A stretch of DNA of 64,000 bases from an uncultured Peptococcaceae bacterium. Its GTDB lineage: Bacteria; Bacillota; Peptococcia; Peptococcales; Peptococcaceae. A program made the translations under genes and the position numbers. The notes under the pieces are model-generated. The model worked only from the letters and a program-made list of their open reading frames with translations, made no database searches and was not told the origin of the DNA. This document shows positions 8,232 through 17,066 of this stretch, in pieces; the first letter of the stretch is position 1; each line of letters opens with the position of its first letter. Location: the NCBI GenBank assembly GCA_947254645.1, contig CAMYDW010000004.1, forward strand, positions 62,001 to 126,000, in the 5' to 3' direction.

Positions 8232-9983
8232 ATGAACGCAAAAAAATGTTTATACAGTGCCGTTGGGGCAGCAGCAATGATGGTTGCTTTGCCAGTAGCG
8301 GGATTTGCGGCAGATTCTGTATCAGTGACTGCCCCACAGGTGGGCGCCACGAGCTTAGAAGCAAGCTATACAAATGGTAAAATTACCGATAATTATCTCA
8401 TTACCGTCAATAATAAAACGGTGGCTCAAGGAACCTTAAAAGAAATCGGCAACAAAACAGTGACCTTTCCCTTAAAAAATTATACCTTGGCTGCCGGTGA
8501 CAATGTAGTTTTGTATGTGACTGGACCAAATGGGCAATATATGCCATATAAAGCCGTTGTGGCGAAGCCAGCTGCTGTAGCAAAGGCCCCAACGACAATG
8601 ACCGTGGCACCAACCAATATTAAACCAGCAGACAATGCCTCTGTCGTGTTGACCTTTGATAAAGCCTATGTGCCACATCCTGCTGATGTGATTCAAGTGA
8701 CCAGTTATGATACCAGTGGCAAGGTGCTTTCTTCTTCCTTTGAAGCCCTTCCAGATACCAACAATGGGCCAGTGACCTTGGCGTTGAAGGACAGTACCAA
8801 GGTGGCATCCTATACGCTTCAATTTGTTTCAGGGAACGGCAGTGAAGTGAAGATTGCACCAGTGCGTGTGACCGTGGGCGCAGGGAATAATAATCCGCCA
8901 GCGCCAAAACCTGCACCATCCCCAACGCCAGGAAATCCACCTCAAACCAATACCATGACACCAGCACAAAAAGCAGCGGTGGATGCGGCAACGGATATGA
9001 TTTTTGCTTATCCAACCAGTACCATTTCTCCTGGAGAATCTGCTTCTCCAACCATCACCTTGGTGGATGCAGCTGGCAAGAAAACAGTTTATACTGGTCC
9101 AGCACGTTTTAGTTATAGTGGGAATGCAGTGGTAGATGGCACCTTTGATAACCAAGGACGTTTTAGCGTGTCTTCTGACCCACAGTTTATTGGCAGCAAG
9201 GTACAAGTCACAGCCATGCTTGGCAAATTTGCAAAGACTGTCGAATTGACGGTTCAAGCAACAGATAAGAGCTTGCTTTTGAGCAAAAACGAAGGCCCAG
9301 TGGCAAAGAACAACAGCGTGACCTTCCAAATTGCCAATGGTCAAAAAACCAGATTGCGTATGCTTTGGCAACCAACCACTGCCCGTGTGGTGGTAAAGCC
9401 TATTGATAATCCAAAGGCCAACATTGTTGGGACTGTTACTGATATGAACAATCTGACCACCTCTGGCAATGGTACCTTGCTATTGACCAGTGATGTTGCA
9501 ACTCGTGCAGAGGTTTACATTGTGTTCCGTGATGGTGAAGGACGCTTGTTTGAAACAGCCCATGCGACCTACAATTTTACCAATAAGGCAGCGACTAAAA
9601 AAGTAGTCAAACTTTTTATTGGCAATATTAGCTACACCGTCGATAAAGAAACCAAAAAGAGCGATACAGCACCAGTGATATTAAATAATCGTACCTTTGT
9701 GCCTTTCCGTCTGGTGGCTGAAAGCTATGGTGCAGAAGTGGGCTGGAATGAAAAAGAACAAACCATTACCACCAAGCACAATGGTCATACCATTATCATG
9801 AAGGTTGGTTCCAAAAACTATACCATTGATGGCAAAAATGGCACCATGGATGTGGCGCCATACATCAACCATGATAATCGTACCATGGTGCCGCTACGCT
9901 TCTTGGTAGAAGGCCTTGGCTGCAATGTGACACCAAATTATGCAAAAGATGGCACCACAGAAAGTGTCACCATCGAAGGCTAA
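8232..9983 (+). CDS. Secreted multidomain protein with C-terminal stalk domain
   Basis: Secreted protein of 584 aa. A signal peptide (MNAKKCLYSAVGAAAMMVAL onward, cleavage probably after GFA) is followed by beta-rich, probably Ig-like modules (about 30-215), a Pro/Ala linker (about 217-240), another beta-rich part, and a C-terminal copper-amine-oxidase-N-like domain (about 460-580) with NNRTFVPFRLVAESYGAEV and NRTMVPLRFLVEGLG. I chose the ATG at 8232 because it has AAAGGA upstream and opens directly into the signal peptide; the frame is open further upstream but reaches into the previous terminator. Likely a cell-surface adhesin-like or scaffold protein. No enzyme motif is seen. Confidence 0.85.
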   Translation: MNAKKCLYSAVGAAAMMVALPVAGFAADSVSVTAPQVGATSLEASYTNGKITDNYLITVNNKTVAQGTLKEIGNKTVTFPLKNYTLAAGDNVVLYVTGPNGQYMPYKAVVAKPAAVAKAPTTMTVAPTNIKPADNASVVLTFDKAYVPHPADVIQVTSYDTSGKVLSSSFEALPDTNNGPVTLALKDSTKVASYTLQFVSGNGSEVKIAPVRVTVGAGNNNPPAPKPAPSPTPGNPPQTNTMTPAQKAAVDAATDMIFAYPTSTISPGESASPTITLVDAAGKKTVYTGPARFSYSGNAVVDGTFDNQGRFSVSSDPQFIGSKVQVTAMLGKFAKTVELTVQATDKSLLLSKNEGPVAKNNSVTFQIANGQKTRLRMLWQPTTARVVVKPIDNPKANIVGTVTDMNNLTTSGNGTLLLTSDVATRAEVYIVFRDGEGRLFETAHATYNFTNKAATKKVVKLFIGNISYTVDKETKKSDTAPVILNNRTFVPFRLVAESYGAEVGWNEKEQTITTKHNGHTIIMKVGSKNYTIDGKNGTMDVAPYINHDNRTMVPLRFLVEGLGCNVTPNYAKDGTTESVTIEG

Positions 9984-9986
9984 ATC

Positions 9987-10046
9987 AAAAAAGCAAAGAG
10001 CGTTTGTGCACATCGCCAAGGGCTATGTGCAGACGCTCTTTTTTGC
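9987..10046 (+). terminator. Intrinsic terminator
   Basis: A long imperfect stem pairs AAGCAAAGAGCGT with ACGCTCTTTTTTGCTT, extended by TGCACAT against ATGTGCA, with a T-rich 3' arm. Confidence 0.8.
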
Positions 10047-10049
10047 TTA

Positions 10050-10078
10050 TTGCACAACATTGTCTTTTTGGGTACAAT
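10050..10078 (+). promoter_or_regulatory. Promoter of the 10128 membrane protein gene
   Basis: TTGCAC (10050-10055), a 17-bp spacer and TACAAT (10073-10078) lie 50 bp before the start codon. Confidence 0.7.
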
Positions 10079-10127
10079 ATAGTATAAAGTTTGCACAAGT
10101 GTATAACAAAGGCAAAGGAGGGACACC

Positions 10128-10598
10128 ATGTTTACCTTGAGGACATTTTTTATTATTGTGATATATGCGGTGGTACTCTATGGTGGCTATCGATTACAGA
10201 TACAGTTGGCTTCACGGAACAGCAATCGACCAGGGTTGATTTTGCCAGCCTTAGCCGCAGTGGCAGCGATTGGCTTGAGTGTAAACAATTTTCTCATCGC
10301 TTTTGATGTACGCTTTGGGCTGTTGGCCTTTGCTGCAGCGGTGATGCTCTTTGTTTTTTATGCTGTGCCAGCGGTGTTCTTTGCGTTGCTCTATGTGGAA
10401 GGACGCAAGGAGGTACAGCTGCGTAAGGTGACACGCTCCCAGCGTGTGCGACAAGCACAGGCGCAGCATCGTGCAGCCCCTAATTTACAACGTCGTTATG
10501 AAGATACTGGCAAACAAGAGCCAGTGGTGTATATGCCATCACGTGCATCTACACGTACACGCCGTACTTCATCGCCAAAGCGCCCTCTTAAAAAGTAG
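10128..10598 (+). CDS. Small membrane protein of unknown function
   Basis: 156-aa protein that I do not recognise. It has three hydrophobic segments (about residues 5-22, 38-58 and 64-88), then a strongly basic, Arg/Gln-rich cytoplasmic tail (SQRVRQAQAQHRAA) and a Ser/Thr/Arg-rich C-terminus ending in KRPLKK. The start has AAAGGAGGG upstream and a good promoter. It is a single gene closed by its own terminator. The basic tail could bind nucleic acid or acidic lipids, but nothing visible proves a role. Confidence 0.75.
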   Translation: MFTLRTFFIIVIYAVVLYGGYRLQIQLASRNSNRPGLILPALAAVAAIGLSVNNFLIAFDVRFGLLAFAAAVMLFVFYAVPAVFFALLYVEGRKEVQLRKVTRSQRVRQAQAQHRAAPNLQRRYEDTGKQEPVVYMPSRASTRTRRTSSPKRPLKK

Positions 10599-10606
10599 CA
10601 CTCATC

Positions 10607-10639
10607 AAGAGCCTTGCACCTGCAATAGGCTCTTTTTTT
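10607..10639 (+). terminator. Intrinsic terminator
   Basis: AAGAGCCT pairs with AGGCTCTT, extended by TGCA/TGCA, and is followed by seven T. Confidence 0.88.
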
Positions 10640-10690
10640 GCATTAAGAATGGGTATGATTGAGATAGACCGTTTCCAAGGAGGACAATTT

Positions 10691-13612
10691 ATGGAAATCA
10701 ATCAAGTATATCATGGCTTTCGCCTTGTGGCAGAACAGCCAATAAAAGAAGTGAATAGCACTGGACGCCTTTTTGTGCACGAAAAAACAGGCGCTCAGCT
10801 TTTACAGCTTGCCAATGAAGACAACAATAAAGTTTTTGGCATCGGCTTCCGCACGCCATCAGCCAATAGCACTGGTGTGGCACATATCCTAGAGCATAGC
10901 GTGCTCAATGGCTCTCGCAAGTATCGCACCAAGGAGCCTTTTATGGATTTGGCGCGTACCAGCTTAAACACCTTTTTAAATGCCATGACCTTTTCCGATA
11001 AAACCATTTATCCAGTGGCAAGTCGCAATGAAAAGGATTTTGAGCATTTGATGGATGTGTATCTCGATGCCGTATTTTTCCCAGCGGTGTATGAACGCAA
11101 GGAAATATTTCTACAGGAAGGCTGGCATTATCATATTGAGAACGTGAAGGACCCAATCACCTATCGTGGGGTGGTTTACAACGAAATGCGTGGCGCCCTT
11201 TCTAGCGGCGACTCTCAAGTCATTGATGAAATCATGGCAGCCCTTTTCCCAGATACCATCTATGGTTGTGAAAGTGGGGGCAATCCTTATGACATCCCAT
11301 CCTTGACCTATGAGGATTTCTTAGACTTCCACCGTAAGCTCTACCATCCATCTAACAGCTATAGCTTCATCTATGGCGATGGGGATATTGATAAATATCT
11401 TGCTCACATCAACGATGAGTATTTGGCAGGATACGAGCGCTTAGATGTGGATTCCCATGTGGAAGCACAAAAAGCCTTTGAAGCACCAAAGCATTTAAAG
11501 GCGTCCTATTCTGTTTCTAGCGATACCGATACCGAAAAGAAAGACTATTTGACCTACTCTGTCATGATGGGCAGCCGTCAATCCTTGAAGGACCTCTTTG
11601 TTTCTGAAATGCTCACAGATGTCTTGGTCGATGCCCAATCTGCACCGATTAAAAATGCCCTTTTGGCCGCAGGTATTGGGGAAGATATTTCTTCAGTGAG
11701 CAGCGATGGCATTCAAATTCCTTTTAGCATCATGGCAAAGGACGCTTCCTTTGAGCAAGAAGCCGCTTTTGAGGAAATCATCGAAAAGACCTTGCGTGAC
11801 ATTGTGGCGCAAGGCTTGAATCAGAATCAGCTTTTGGCCGCCCTCAACAAAATCGAATACAGCTACCGTGAAGCGAGTGGCTATGCCACCCGAGGGATTG
11901 TCTACTACATCAATGCCTTTGAAACATGGCTCTATGATGGCAATCCCTTTGACGCCCTTGCCTATGATGCGCCATTGAATGAATTGCGTGGCTTGATTGG
12001 CACCCGTTATTTTGAGGAATACATCAAGGAACGCATTTTGGACAATCCACACAAGGTGATATTGACGGTGCGCCCAGAAGCAGGACTGAACAACCGCAAG
12101 GATGACGTTGTTAATGAAAAATTAGCGGCCTTTAAAGAAAGCTTGACCCCAGAAGCCTTGCAAGCCTTGGTAGACGAAACCCAAGGGCTTTTGGCACGAC
12201 AAAATGCAGAGGATACCCCAGAAGCACGTGCTACCATTCCACATTTGCGCTTAGAGGATGTGGACAGCCGTTTCCCAATCATTCCTTGTGAAGAAGAAAA
12301 GGTGAAAGAAGCGACTGTGTTGTATCATCCGCTCTTTACCTCAGGTATCAACTACATTGATATCGTTGGCGACCTCGGCCACTTCACCATTGAGGAATTG
12401 CCATATATTGGCCTCATGACCTCCCTCATTGGCTCTATGAGCACCAAAAATTATGATTACAGTGCCCTGAACATTGCAGAATACCTCTGCAGTGGTGGGA
12501 TTCGTGTGACCAGTCGTGTGATTCAAAATTACAACGACCCAGAAACCTTTTACCATAAGCTTCTCATCAGCACCAAAACCATCGGTGTAGCGCAAGCGGC
12601 TGATTTCTTGCACTTGCTCGATGAACAGCTGCGTCATACCGACTTTACCGATAAGAAACGCTTCCGTGAAGTCCTGCAGATGATGAAGTCACAAATTGAG
12701 ATGGGCATGCCACAACAGGGGCATCTCGTCACAGCAGGGCGTGTGAGTGCGTATTATTCTGCCTTTAGCCGCTTTAATGAATACCTTAATGGCTTGGATT
12801 TCTTGTTCTTCCTTCAAGACTTGGACAATCATTTTGATGAACGTTTTGAAGAAACCGTGGCACGTATCCAAGATATTTACGCACGCCTCCTAACAAGAGA
12901 AGGATTACTCATCAGCATTACCACCGATAGCGAAGAAAACCATGCAGGCATTCGTGCCCTCTTGTCGGACTGGATTGATACCCTGCCAACAGAAACCTAC
13001 CCACATGCCGACTGGCATTTGGAAGTAGCACCATTGAATGAGGGCATCCAATCCTCTACCAACGTCCAGTATGTGGCGAAGGGTGCAGACTTAAGACCAT
13101 ACGGCTTTGTGTACAATGGCGAGGTCGAGGTCCTTTCTAACGTCCTTGCCAACGAATACCTGTATAATAATATTCGTGCCAAGGGTGGCGCTTATGGCCA
13201 AGGGGTGCGCTTTGGTAGAAATGGCACCATGAGCTGCTATTCTTATCGTGACCCAAATCTCGAAAATACCATTGCCGTGTATGATGGCATGGCCGATTAT
13301 TTGGAACAGCTAGAGATGGATGAGGACACCTTAACCACCTACATCATTGGGGTGATGAACCGCTTCAATCCAGCGATGACCGAATATGCAAAGGCGAATT
13401 ACTCCTTGACCAGCTACATCAATGGCCAAAGCCCAGCGGCAGTGCAAAAGGCACAAGAGGAAGCGTTATCCACAACTGTGGAAAAAATTCGTGGCTATGC
13501 GCCAATCTTGCGTCAAGCCATGGCTGAAAATAATCTCTGCGTCATCGGCAACAATGAACGTATCAAAGCCTCTGCAGCGCTCTTTAAAAATGTCATACAA
13601 CTTGAAAATTAA
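10691..13612 (+). CDS. M16C zinc metallopeptidase (PreP/presequence-protease type)
   Basis: Large peptidase of 973 aa, the normal length for the M16C group, which degrades peptides inside a closed two-half chamber. The inverted zinc motif HILEH lies about 65 residues from the start, and a distal Glu lies in YNEMRGALSS. The second half is a catalytically silent M16 repeat with RAKGGAYGQGVRF. No signal peptide is seen, so it is probably cytoplasmic. I chose the ATG at 10691, preceded by AAGGAGGA; the frame is open 14 codons further upstream without a ribosome binding site. It is a single gene closed by a terminator. Confidence 0.93.
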   Translation: MEINQVYHGFRLVAEQPIKEVNSTGRLFVHEKTGAQLLQLANEDNNKVFGIGFRTPSANSTGVAHILEHSVLNGSRKYRTKEPFMDLARTSLNTFLNAMTFSDKTIYPVASRNEKDFEHLMDVYLDAVFFPAVYERKEIFLQEGWHYHIENVKDPITYRGVVYNEMRGALSSGDSQVIDEIMAALFPDTIYGCESGGNPYDIPSLTYEDFLDFHRKLYHPSNSYSFIYGDGDIDKYLAHINDEYLAGYERLDVDSHVEAQKAFEAPKHLKASYSVSSDTDTEKKDYLTYSVMMGSRQSLKDLFVSEMLTDVLVDAQSAPIKNALLAAGIGEDISSVSSDGIQIPFSIMAKDASFEQEAAFEEIIEKTLRDIVAQGLNQNQLLAALNKIEYSYREASGYATRGIVYYINAFETWLYDGNPFDALAYDAPLNELRGLIGTRYFEEYIKERILDNPHKVILTVRPEAGLNNRKDDVVNEKLAAFKESLTPEALQALVDETQGLLARQNAEDTPEARATIPHLRLEDVDSRFPIIPCEEEKVKEATVLYHPLFTSGINYIDIVGDLGHFTIEELPYIGLMTSLIGSMSTKNYDYSALNIAEYLCSGGIRVTSRVIQNYNDPETFYHKLLISTKTIGVAQAADFLHLLDEQLRHTDFTDKKRFREVLQMMKSQIEMGMPQQGHLVTAGRVSAYYSAFSRFNEYLNGLDFLFFLQDLDNHFDERFEETVARIQDIYARLLTREGLLISITTDSEENHAGIRALLSDWIDTLPTETYPHADWHLEVAPLNEGIQSSTNVQYVAKGADLRPYGFVYNGEVEVLSNVLANEYLYNNIRAKGGAYGQGVRFGRNGTMSCYSYRDPNLENTIAVYDGMADYLEQLEMDEDTLTTYIIGVMNRFNPAMTEYAKANYSLTSYINGQSPAAVQKAQEEALSTTVEKIRGYAPILRQAMAENNLCVIGNNERIKASAALFKNVIQLEN

Positions 13613-13619
13613 TTATCAG

Positions 13620-13650
13620 AACAGGGTGAGACGCATCACCCTGTTTTTTT
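13620..13650 (+). terminator. Intrinsic terminator
   Basis: AACAGGGTGA and TCACCCTGTT form a perfect 10-bp stem around a 6-nt loop, followed by a T run. Confidence 0.92.
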
Positions 13651-13737
13651 GTGCAAAACACTCATGAAGAATAAATGACAATATGGCAAAGATGATGAAA
13701 AACAGCCTCTCTACAGGGGTTCGACAAGGAATGTGTC

Positions 13738-13766
13738 TTGTGAATACGCAGTGCATGTAGTAAAAT
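13738..13766 (+). promoter_or_regulatory. Promoter of mltG
   Basis: TTGTGA (13738-13743), a 17-bp spacer and TAAAAT (13761-13766) lie 61 bp before the GTG start of mltG. Confidence 0.65.
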
Positions 13767-13827
13767 ATCAATGTATGTGTAACAACCTATTTTAAAAAAT
13801 AATTTCCCATAAAAAGGAGGAAAATTT

Positions 13828-14955
13828 GTGACAGATAGACAAGTGTCGCACGAAAATCGTCGACCAGCACGTCCACCAAGAAGAAAACGTCGTAGAAGAG
13901 GATTCTTTCCATTATTGATTGCTTTGGTGCTTATTTTGATTGTGGTATTGGGGGGCGTCAGTGTTTTTAGAGATTTGACTGTACCAGCCAATGCCAAGGA
14001 CACCCAAGTGGTTTCTGTGGAAATCCCATCTGGGACTTCTATTGCTCAAATGGGCGTGATTCTAGAAGATAAAGGCCTGATTCGTTCTCACCGTGCCTTT
14101 AAGCATTATGTTAAAGCCAAAGGTGTTGCCGAAAAAATTCAGGCAGGCACCCATCAATTGTCCCCATCTATGACCTTGGAAGAAGTGGTAAGCAGTCTTC
14201 AAGCAAATGCAGGGGAAATTGGTGTCAGCAAGATTGCGGTGAATGAAGGCTTGACCATCGACCAAATTGCAGGGGTGGTGGAGAAGCAAACCAAATACAG
14301 CAAGAAGGAATTTTTGGCATTAATGAAGGATGAAACCTTCTTGAAAGGCTTGGTAAAGGACTATCCGTTCTTAAAGGAAACAGTGGCTTCAAAAGAGGTG
14401 CGCTACGCTTTGGAAGGCTATTTATTCCCGGCCACCTATGAATTTAATGATGCCAATAGCTTAGAAAGCCTTGTGACCATGATGCTTGATAAAACCGCCA
14501 CTGTTCTTGAAAAGTATCAGTCTGAAATTGACAAGAGCGAGCACAGCATCAACGAAATCATGACCTTGGCTTCTCTGATTGAAAAAGAAGGCGTGAAAAC
14601 CAGCGACCGTCAAAAAATCTCTGGTGTTTTCTACAACCGTTTGAAAAAGAATATGCCAATTCAATCAGACATCAGTGTGCTTTATGCCCTCAATACCCAT
14701 AAAGAAATGGTCACATTGAAAGATTTAGAAGTAGATTCTCCATATAACCTTTACACCAATCCAGGACTTTCACCAGGACCGATGAACAATCCTGGCGAAG
14801 ATGCCATTATGGCTGCCATTGAACCAGATAACAATGATTATCTCTATTTCTTTGCCAATCTCAAGACTGGCAAGGTTTACTTCACAGCAGATTATAAGCA
14901 ACATCTTGCTTGGCAAAAAGAATATGAAGAAACTGGCGAGGTCTCAGGCAAATAG
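13828..14955 (+). CDS. mltG: Endolytic murein transglycosylase MltG (YceG family)
   Basis: Membrane-anchored lytic transglycosylase that cuts nascent glycan strands and sets their length. The 375-aa protein has a very basic cytoplasmic N-terminus (residues 10-24), one membrane helix (about 26-46), a LysM-like subdomain (about 60-130) and the YceG catalytic domain. The catalytic Glu lies in ASLIEKEG (about 248-255), followed by VFYNRLKKNMPIQSD. The start is a GTG with AAGGAGG at good spacing; no in-frame ATG nearby would keep the basic N-terminus. It lies 55 bp before an O-acetyltransferase gene with no terminator between, so both may form a cell-wall unit. Confidence 0.95.
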   Translation: MTDRQVSHENRRPARPPRRKRRRRGFFPLLIALVLILIVVLGGVSVFRDLTVPANAKDTQVVSVEIPSGTSIAQMGVILEDKGLIRSHRAFKHYVKAKGVAEKIQAGTHQLSPSMTLEEVVSSLQANAGEIGVSKIAVNEGLTIDQIAGVVEKQTKYSKKEFLALMKDETFLKGLVKDYPFLKETVASKEVRYALEGYLFPATYEFNDANSLESLVTMMLDKTATVLEKYQSEIDKSEHSINEIMTLASLIEKEGVKTSDRQKISGVFYNRLKKNMPIQSDISVLYALNTHKEMVTLKDLEVDSPYNLYTNPGLSPGPMNNPGEDAIMAAIEPDNNDYLYFFANLKTGKVYFTADYKQHLAWQKEYEETGEVSGK

Positions 14956-15010
14956 CCTTTGACCTTGTCTTTCTCTATGTTTTATTTTCATCAATGAGAG
15001 GAGGAAAACA

Positions 15011-17026
15011 ATGGCTCGTACTAGTCAACGCAAGGCTTATTATCCTGCTTTGGACAGCTTGCGCTTATTTGCCATGCTTGGCATTTTAATTTATCATTAT
15101 GCCCCACATCAACTTCCTGGGGGATTTATTGGGGTAGACACTTTTTTGATTATTTCGGGTTTTTTGTTGTCCCGCAGTATTCTCAATCGTAAGCACCCTG
15201 ATTTTCGCACCTATTATGCACAGTATGTTGCCAAAAGGATTCTGCGCTTGGCCGTGCCAATTGTGGCAATGATTTTGCTATCAGTCTCCATTATCAATGT
15301 CTTTTTTGGCGAGCTCCTTTACAATGTGCGAGGGACTTTGTTATCCAGTGTGCTTTTTGTCAATAACTGGTGGCAAATTGCCCAAGGGGCTTCTTATTTT
15401 GAAGCCTATGTCCATCCTTCTGCCTTTACCCACCTGTGGTATGTGGCAGTGCTTATGCAGCTTTGTTTGGTATGGCCAGTGTTGCTCCTTTTCATGAACC
15501 GCTTTTTGCCAAACCGTCGCCGCATTGCGTTGGCCTTGCTTGGTATGGCAGTGGTGAGTGCTGTGTTGATGGGAGTGCTTTATCGTGCAGGAGCGGACCC
15601 TTCTCGTGTATACTACGGCACGGATACTCGTTTGTACGCCTTTGCCCTCGGCAGTGCGTTAGGGGTGGTGTGGCAACCCCACCGTTTCCAAGAGCAATTT
15701 GGCAAGCGTGCCCCTTTGATGGTTGATGGAGGGATTGTGGTCGTGAGCATGCTACTACTGTTTTTTAGCTTGCATTTATTTGACCAATCCATCTGGACCT
15801 ATCGAGGCGGCATGTTTTTGGCAGCGCTTTTTTCGACTGTTTTAGTGGCGTTGTTGACCATTCCTGTAGGGTGTGTGCAACGTCTGTTGAGTCTCAATGG
15901 CTTGGTTTTTATTGGCAAGTGCACCTATAGTATGTATCTTTGGTATTATCCAGTGATGATGATGGGCAACCAAACGGTGTTGCTTTCTAAATTCAAATTT
16001 TTGCAATGGGTGATTTTAATAGGCTTGAGTATCACCACCTATTTATTGGTAGAGGAAGGCTTGGTAAAGCGCTTGATGAAAGGCGACCTGCCAACACGTG
16101 AGAGCGTGAAGGGCTATATGGATTCCTTGCACAGCAATCGCCAACGTTTGATTGCAGCCTTGATGGTAGGGGTGCTCGCTATTTCTAGCTGTATTGGCTT
16201 GATTCGTGCAGATAGCGGCGAAAACCAAACCGTTGCTGAAATGGAAGCACAAATTGCTGAAAATCAACGTATTTTGGCTGAAAAAGAAGCCATCAAAGAG
16301 CGCAAGGCCCAGGCCGAAATCGAAGACCTGCCTTGGCTGGACCGTTCGGTGATGCTTTATGCACGCAAATTGAATGTAACCTTTGTCGGGGATTCTATTT
16401 TATTGGCAGCAGCGAAGCCGTTGAGCGATGCTTTTCCATCTGCCACCATTGATGGCAAGGTGGGCCGTCAGCTGAACCAAAGTGTGGATGTAGTCAAAGC
16501 CTTGAGGGAAAATAAAAAGCTGGCAGATGTGGTTGTGGTGGTCCTTGGGTCTAATGGACCATTTACCGATGAGCAATTCAAAACCTTCATGGAAGAGCTG
16601 AAAGACAAGCGTGTCTTCCTTGTCAATACCAGTGAGCCACGTGCATGGCAGGACGATGTCAACAAAAAGCTCAAAGCATGGGCCGATAAAAGCAAAAAAG
16701 ACAAGGTGACCTTGATTGACTGGAAAACCTTGATTGATAAGCACCCAGAATGGTTGTATGAGGACGCCACCCATACCAATCCAGAGGGGGCAGAAGGCTT
16801 TGCGACATTGATTGCCAATACCCTCTATGATGAGCTGGCAAGCGCTGAGCAAAAAGAAAAAGACAAGATTGCCACTAAAAAAATGAAAGAGGAAGCAGCT
16901 TCTAATGGGGATACAGCACCAGCAGAGGCACCAAAAGCAGCCACCGCTGATGCGAACAAAGACACCACCGCATCTTCCTCTAAGGAGAATAAAAATAGCA
17001 CCAACAAAACGGATAAAAAAGCATAA
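15011..17026 (+). CDS. OatA-like peptidoglycan O-acetyltransferase (acyltransferase_3 + SGNH)
   Basis: 671-aa membrane protein. The N-terminal half is an acyltransferase family 3 domain with about ten membrane helices (about residues 10-340, including FIGVDTFLIISGFLLSR), then a last helix near 375-395. After a charged coiled-coil-like linker comes an extracytoplasmic SGNH domain with the nucleophile Ser in VTFVGDSILLA and the Asp/His pair in EDATHTNPEG. This is the OatA architecture, which moves acetyl groups outward onto peptidoglycan MurNAc and gives lysozyme resistance. The tail (about 615-671) is low-complexity Ala/Lys/Thr. The start has AGGAGG. Acetylation of another glycan is possible. 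Confidence 0.88.
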   Translation: MARTSQRKAYYPALDSLRLFAMLGILIYHYAPHQLPGGFIGVDTFLIISGFLLSRSILNRKHPDFRTYYAQYVAKRILRLAVPIVAMILLSVSIINVFFGELLYNVRGTLLSSVLFVNNWWQIAQGASYFEAYVHPSAFTHLWYVAVLMQLCLVWPVLLLFMNRFLPNRRRIALALLGMAVVSAVLMGVLYRAGADPSRVYYGTDTRLYAFALGSALGVVWQPHRFQEQFGKRAPLMVDGGIVVVSMLLLFFSLHLFDQSIWTYRGGMFLAALFSTVLVALLTIPVGCVQRLLSLNGLVFIGKCTYSMYLWYYPVMMMGNQTVLLSKFKFLQWVILIGLSITTYLLVEEGLVKRLMKGDLPTRESVKGYMDSLHSNRQRLIAALMVGVLAISSCIGLIRADSGENQTVAEMEAQIAENQRILAEKEAIKERKAQAEIEDLPWLDRSVMLYARKLNVTFVGDSILLAAAKPLSDAFPSATIDGKVGRQLNQSVDVVKALRENKKLADVVVVVLGSNGPFTDEQFKTFMEELKDKRVFLVNTSEPRAWQDDVNKKLKAWADKSKKDKVTLIDWKTLIDKHPEWLYEDATHTNPEGAEGFATLIANTLYDELASAEQKEKDKIATKKMKEEAASNGDTAPAEAPKAATADANKDTTASSSKENKNSTNKTDKKA

Positions 17027-17027
17027 G

Positions 17028-17066
17028 AAAAATCCCTTGATACCCACGGTATCAAGGGATTTTTTT
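17028..17066. terminator. Bidirectional intrinsic terminator
   Basis: A perfect 17-bp stem (17028-17044 with 17048-17064, core ATCCCTTGATACC) around a CAC loop, with A and T runs on both sides. It separates the convergent OatA-like and glcF genes. Confidence 0.93.

Noticed and set aside
8829..9371. Minus-strand ORF of 180 codons opposite the large stalk-domain gene
   Set aside because: Rich in Trp, Cys and His as expected for a shadow frame; no ribosome binding site.
16400..17047. Minus-strand ORF of 215 codons at the end of the OatA-like gene
   Set aside because: It overlaps the low-complexity tail and the bidirectional terminator; composition is typical of a shadow.
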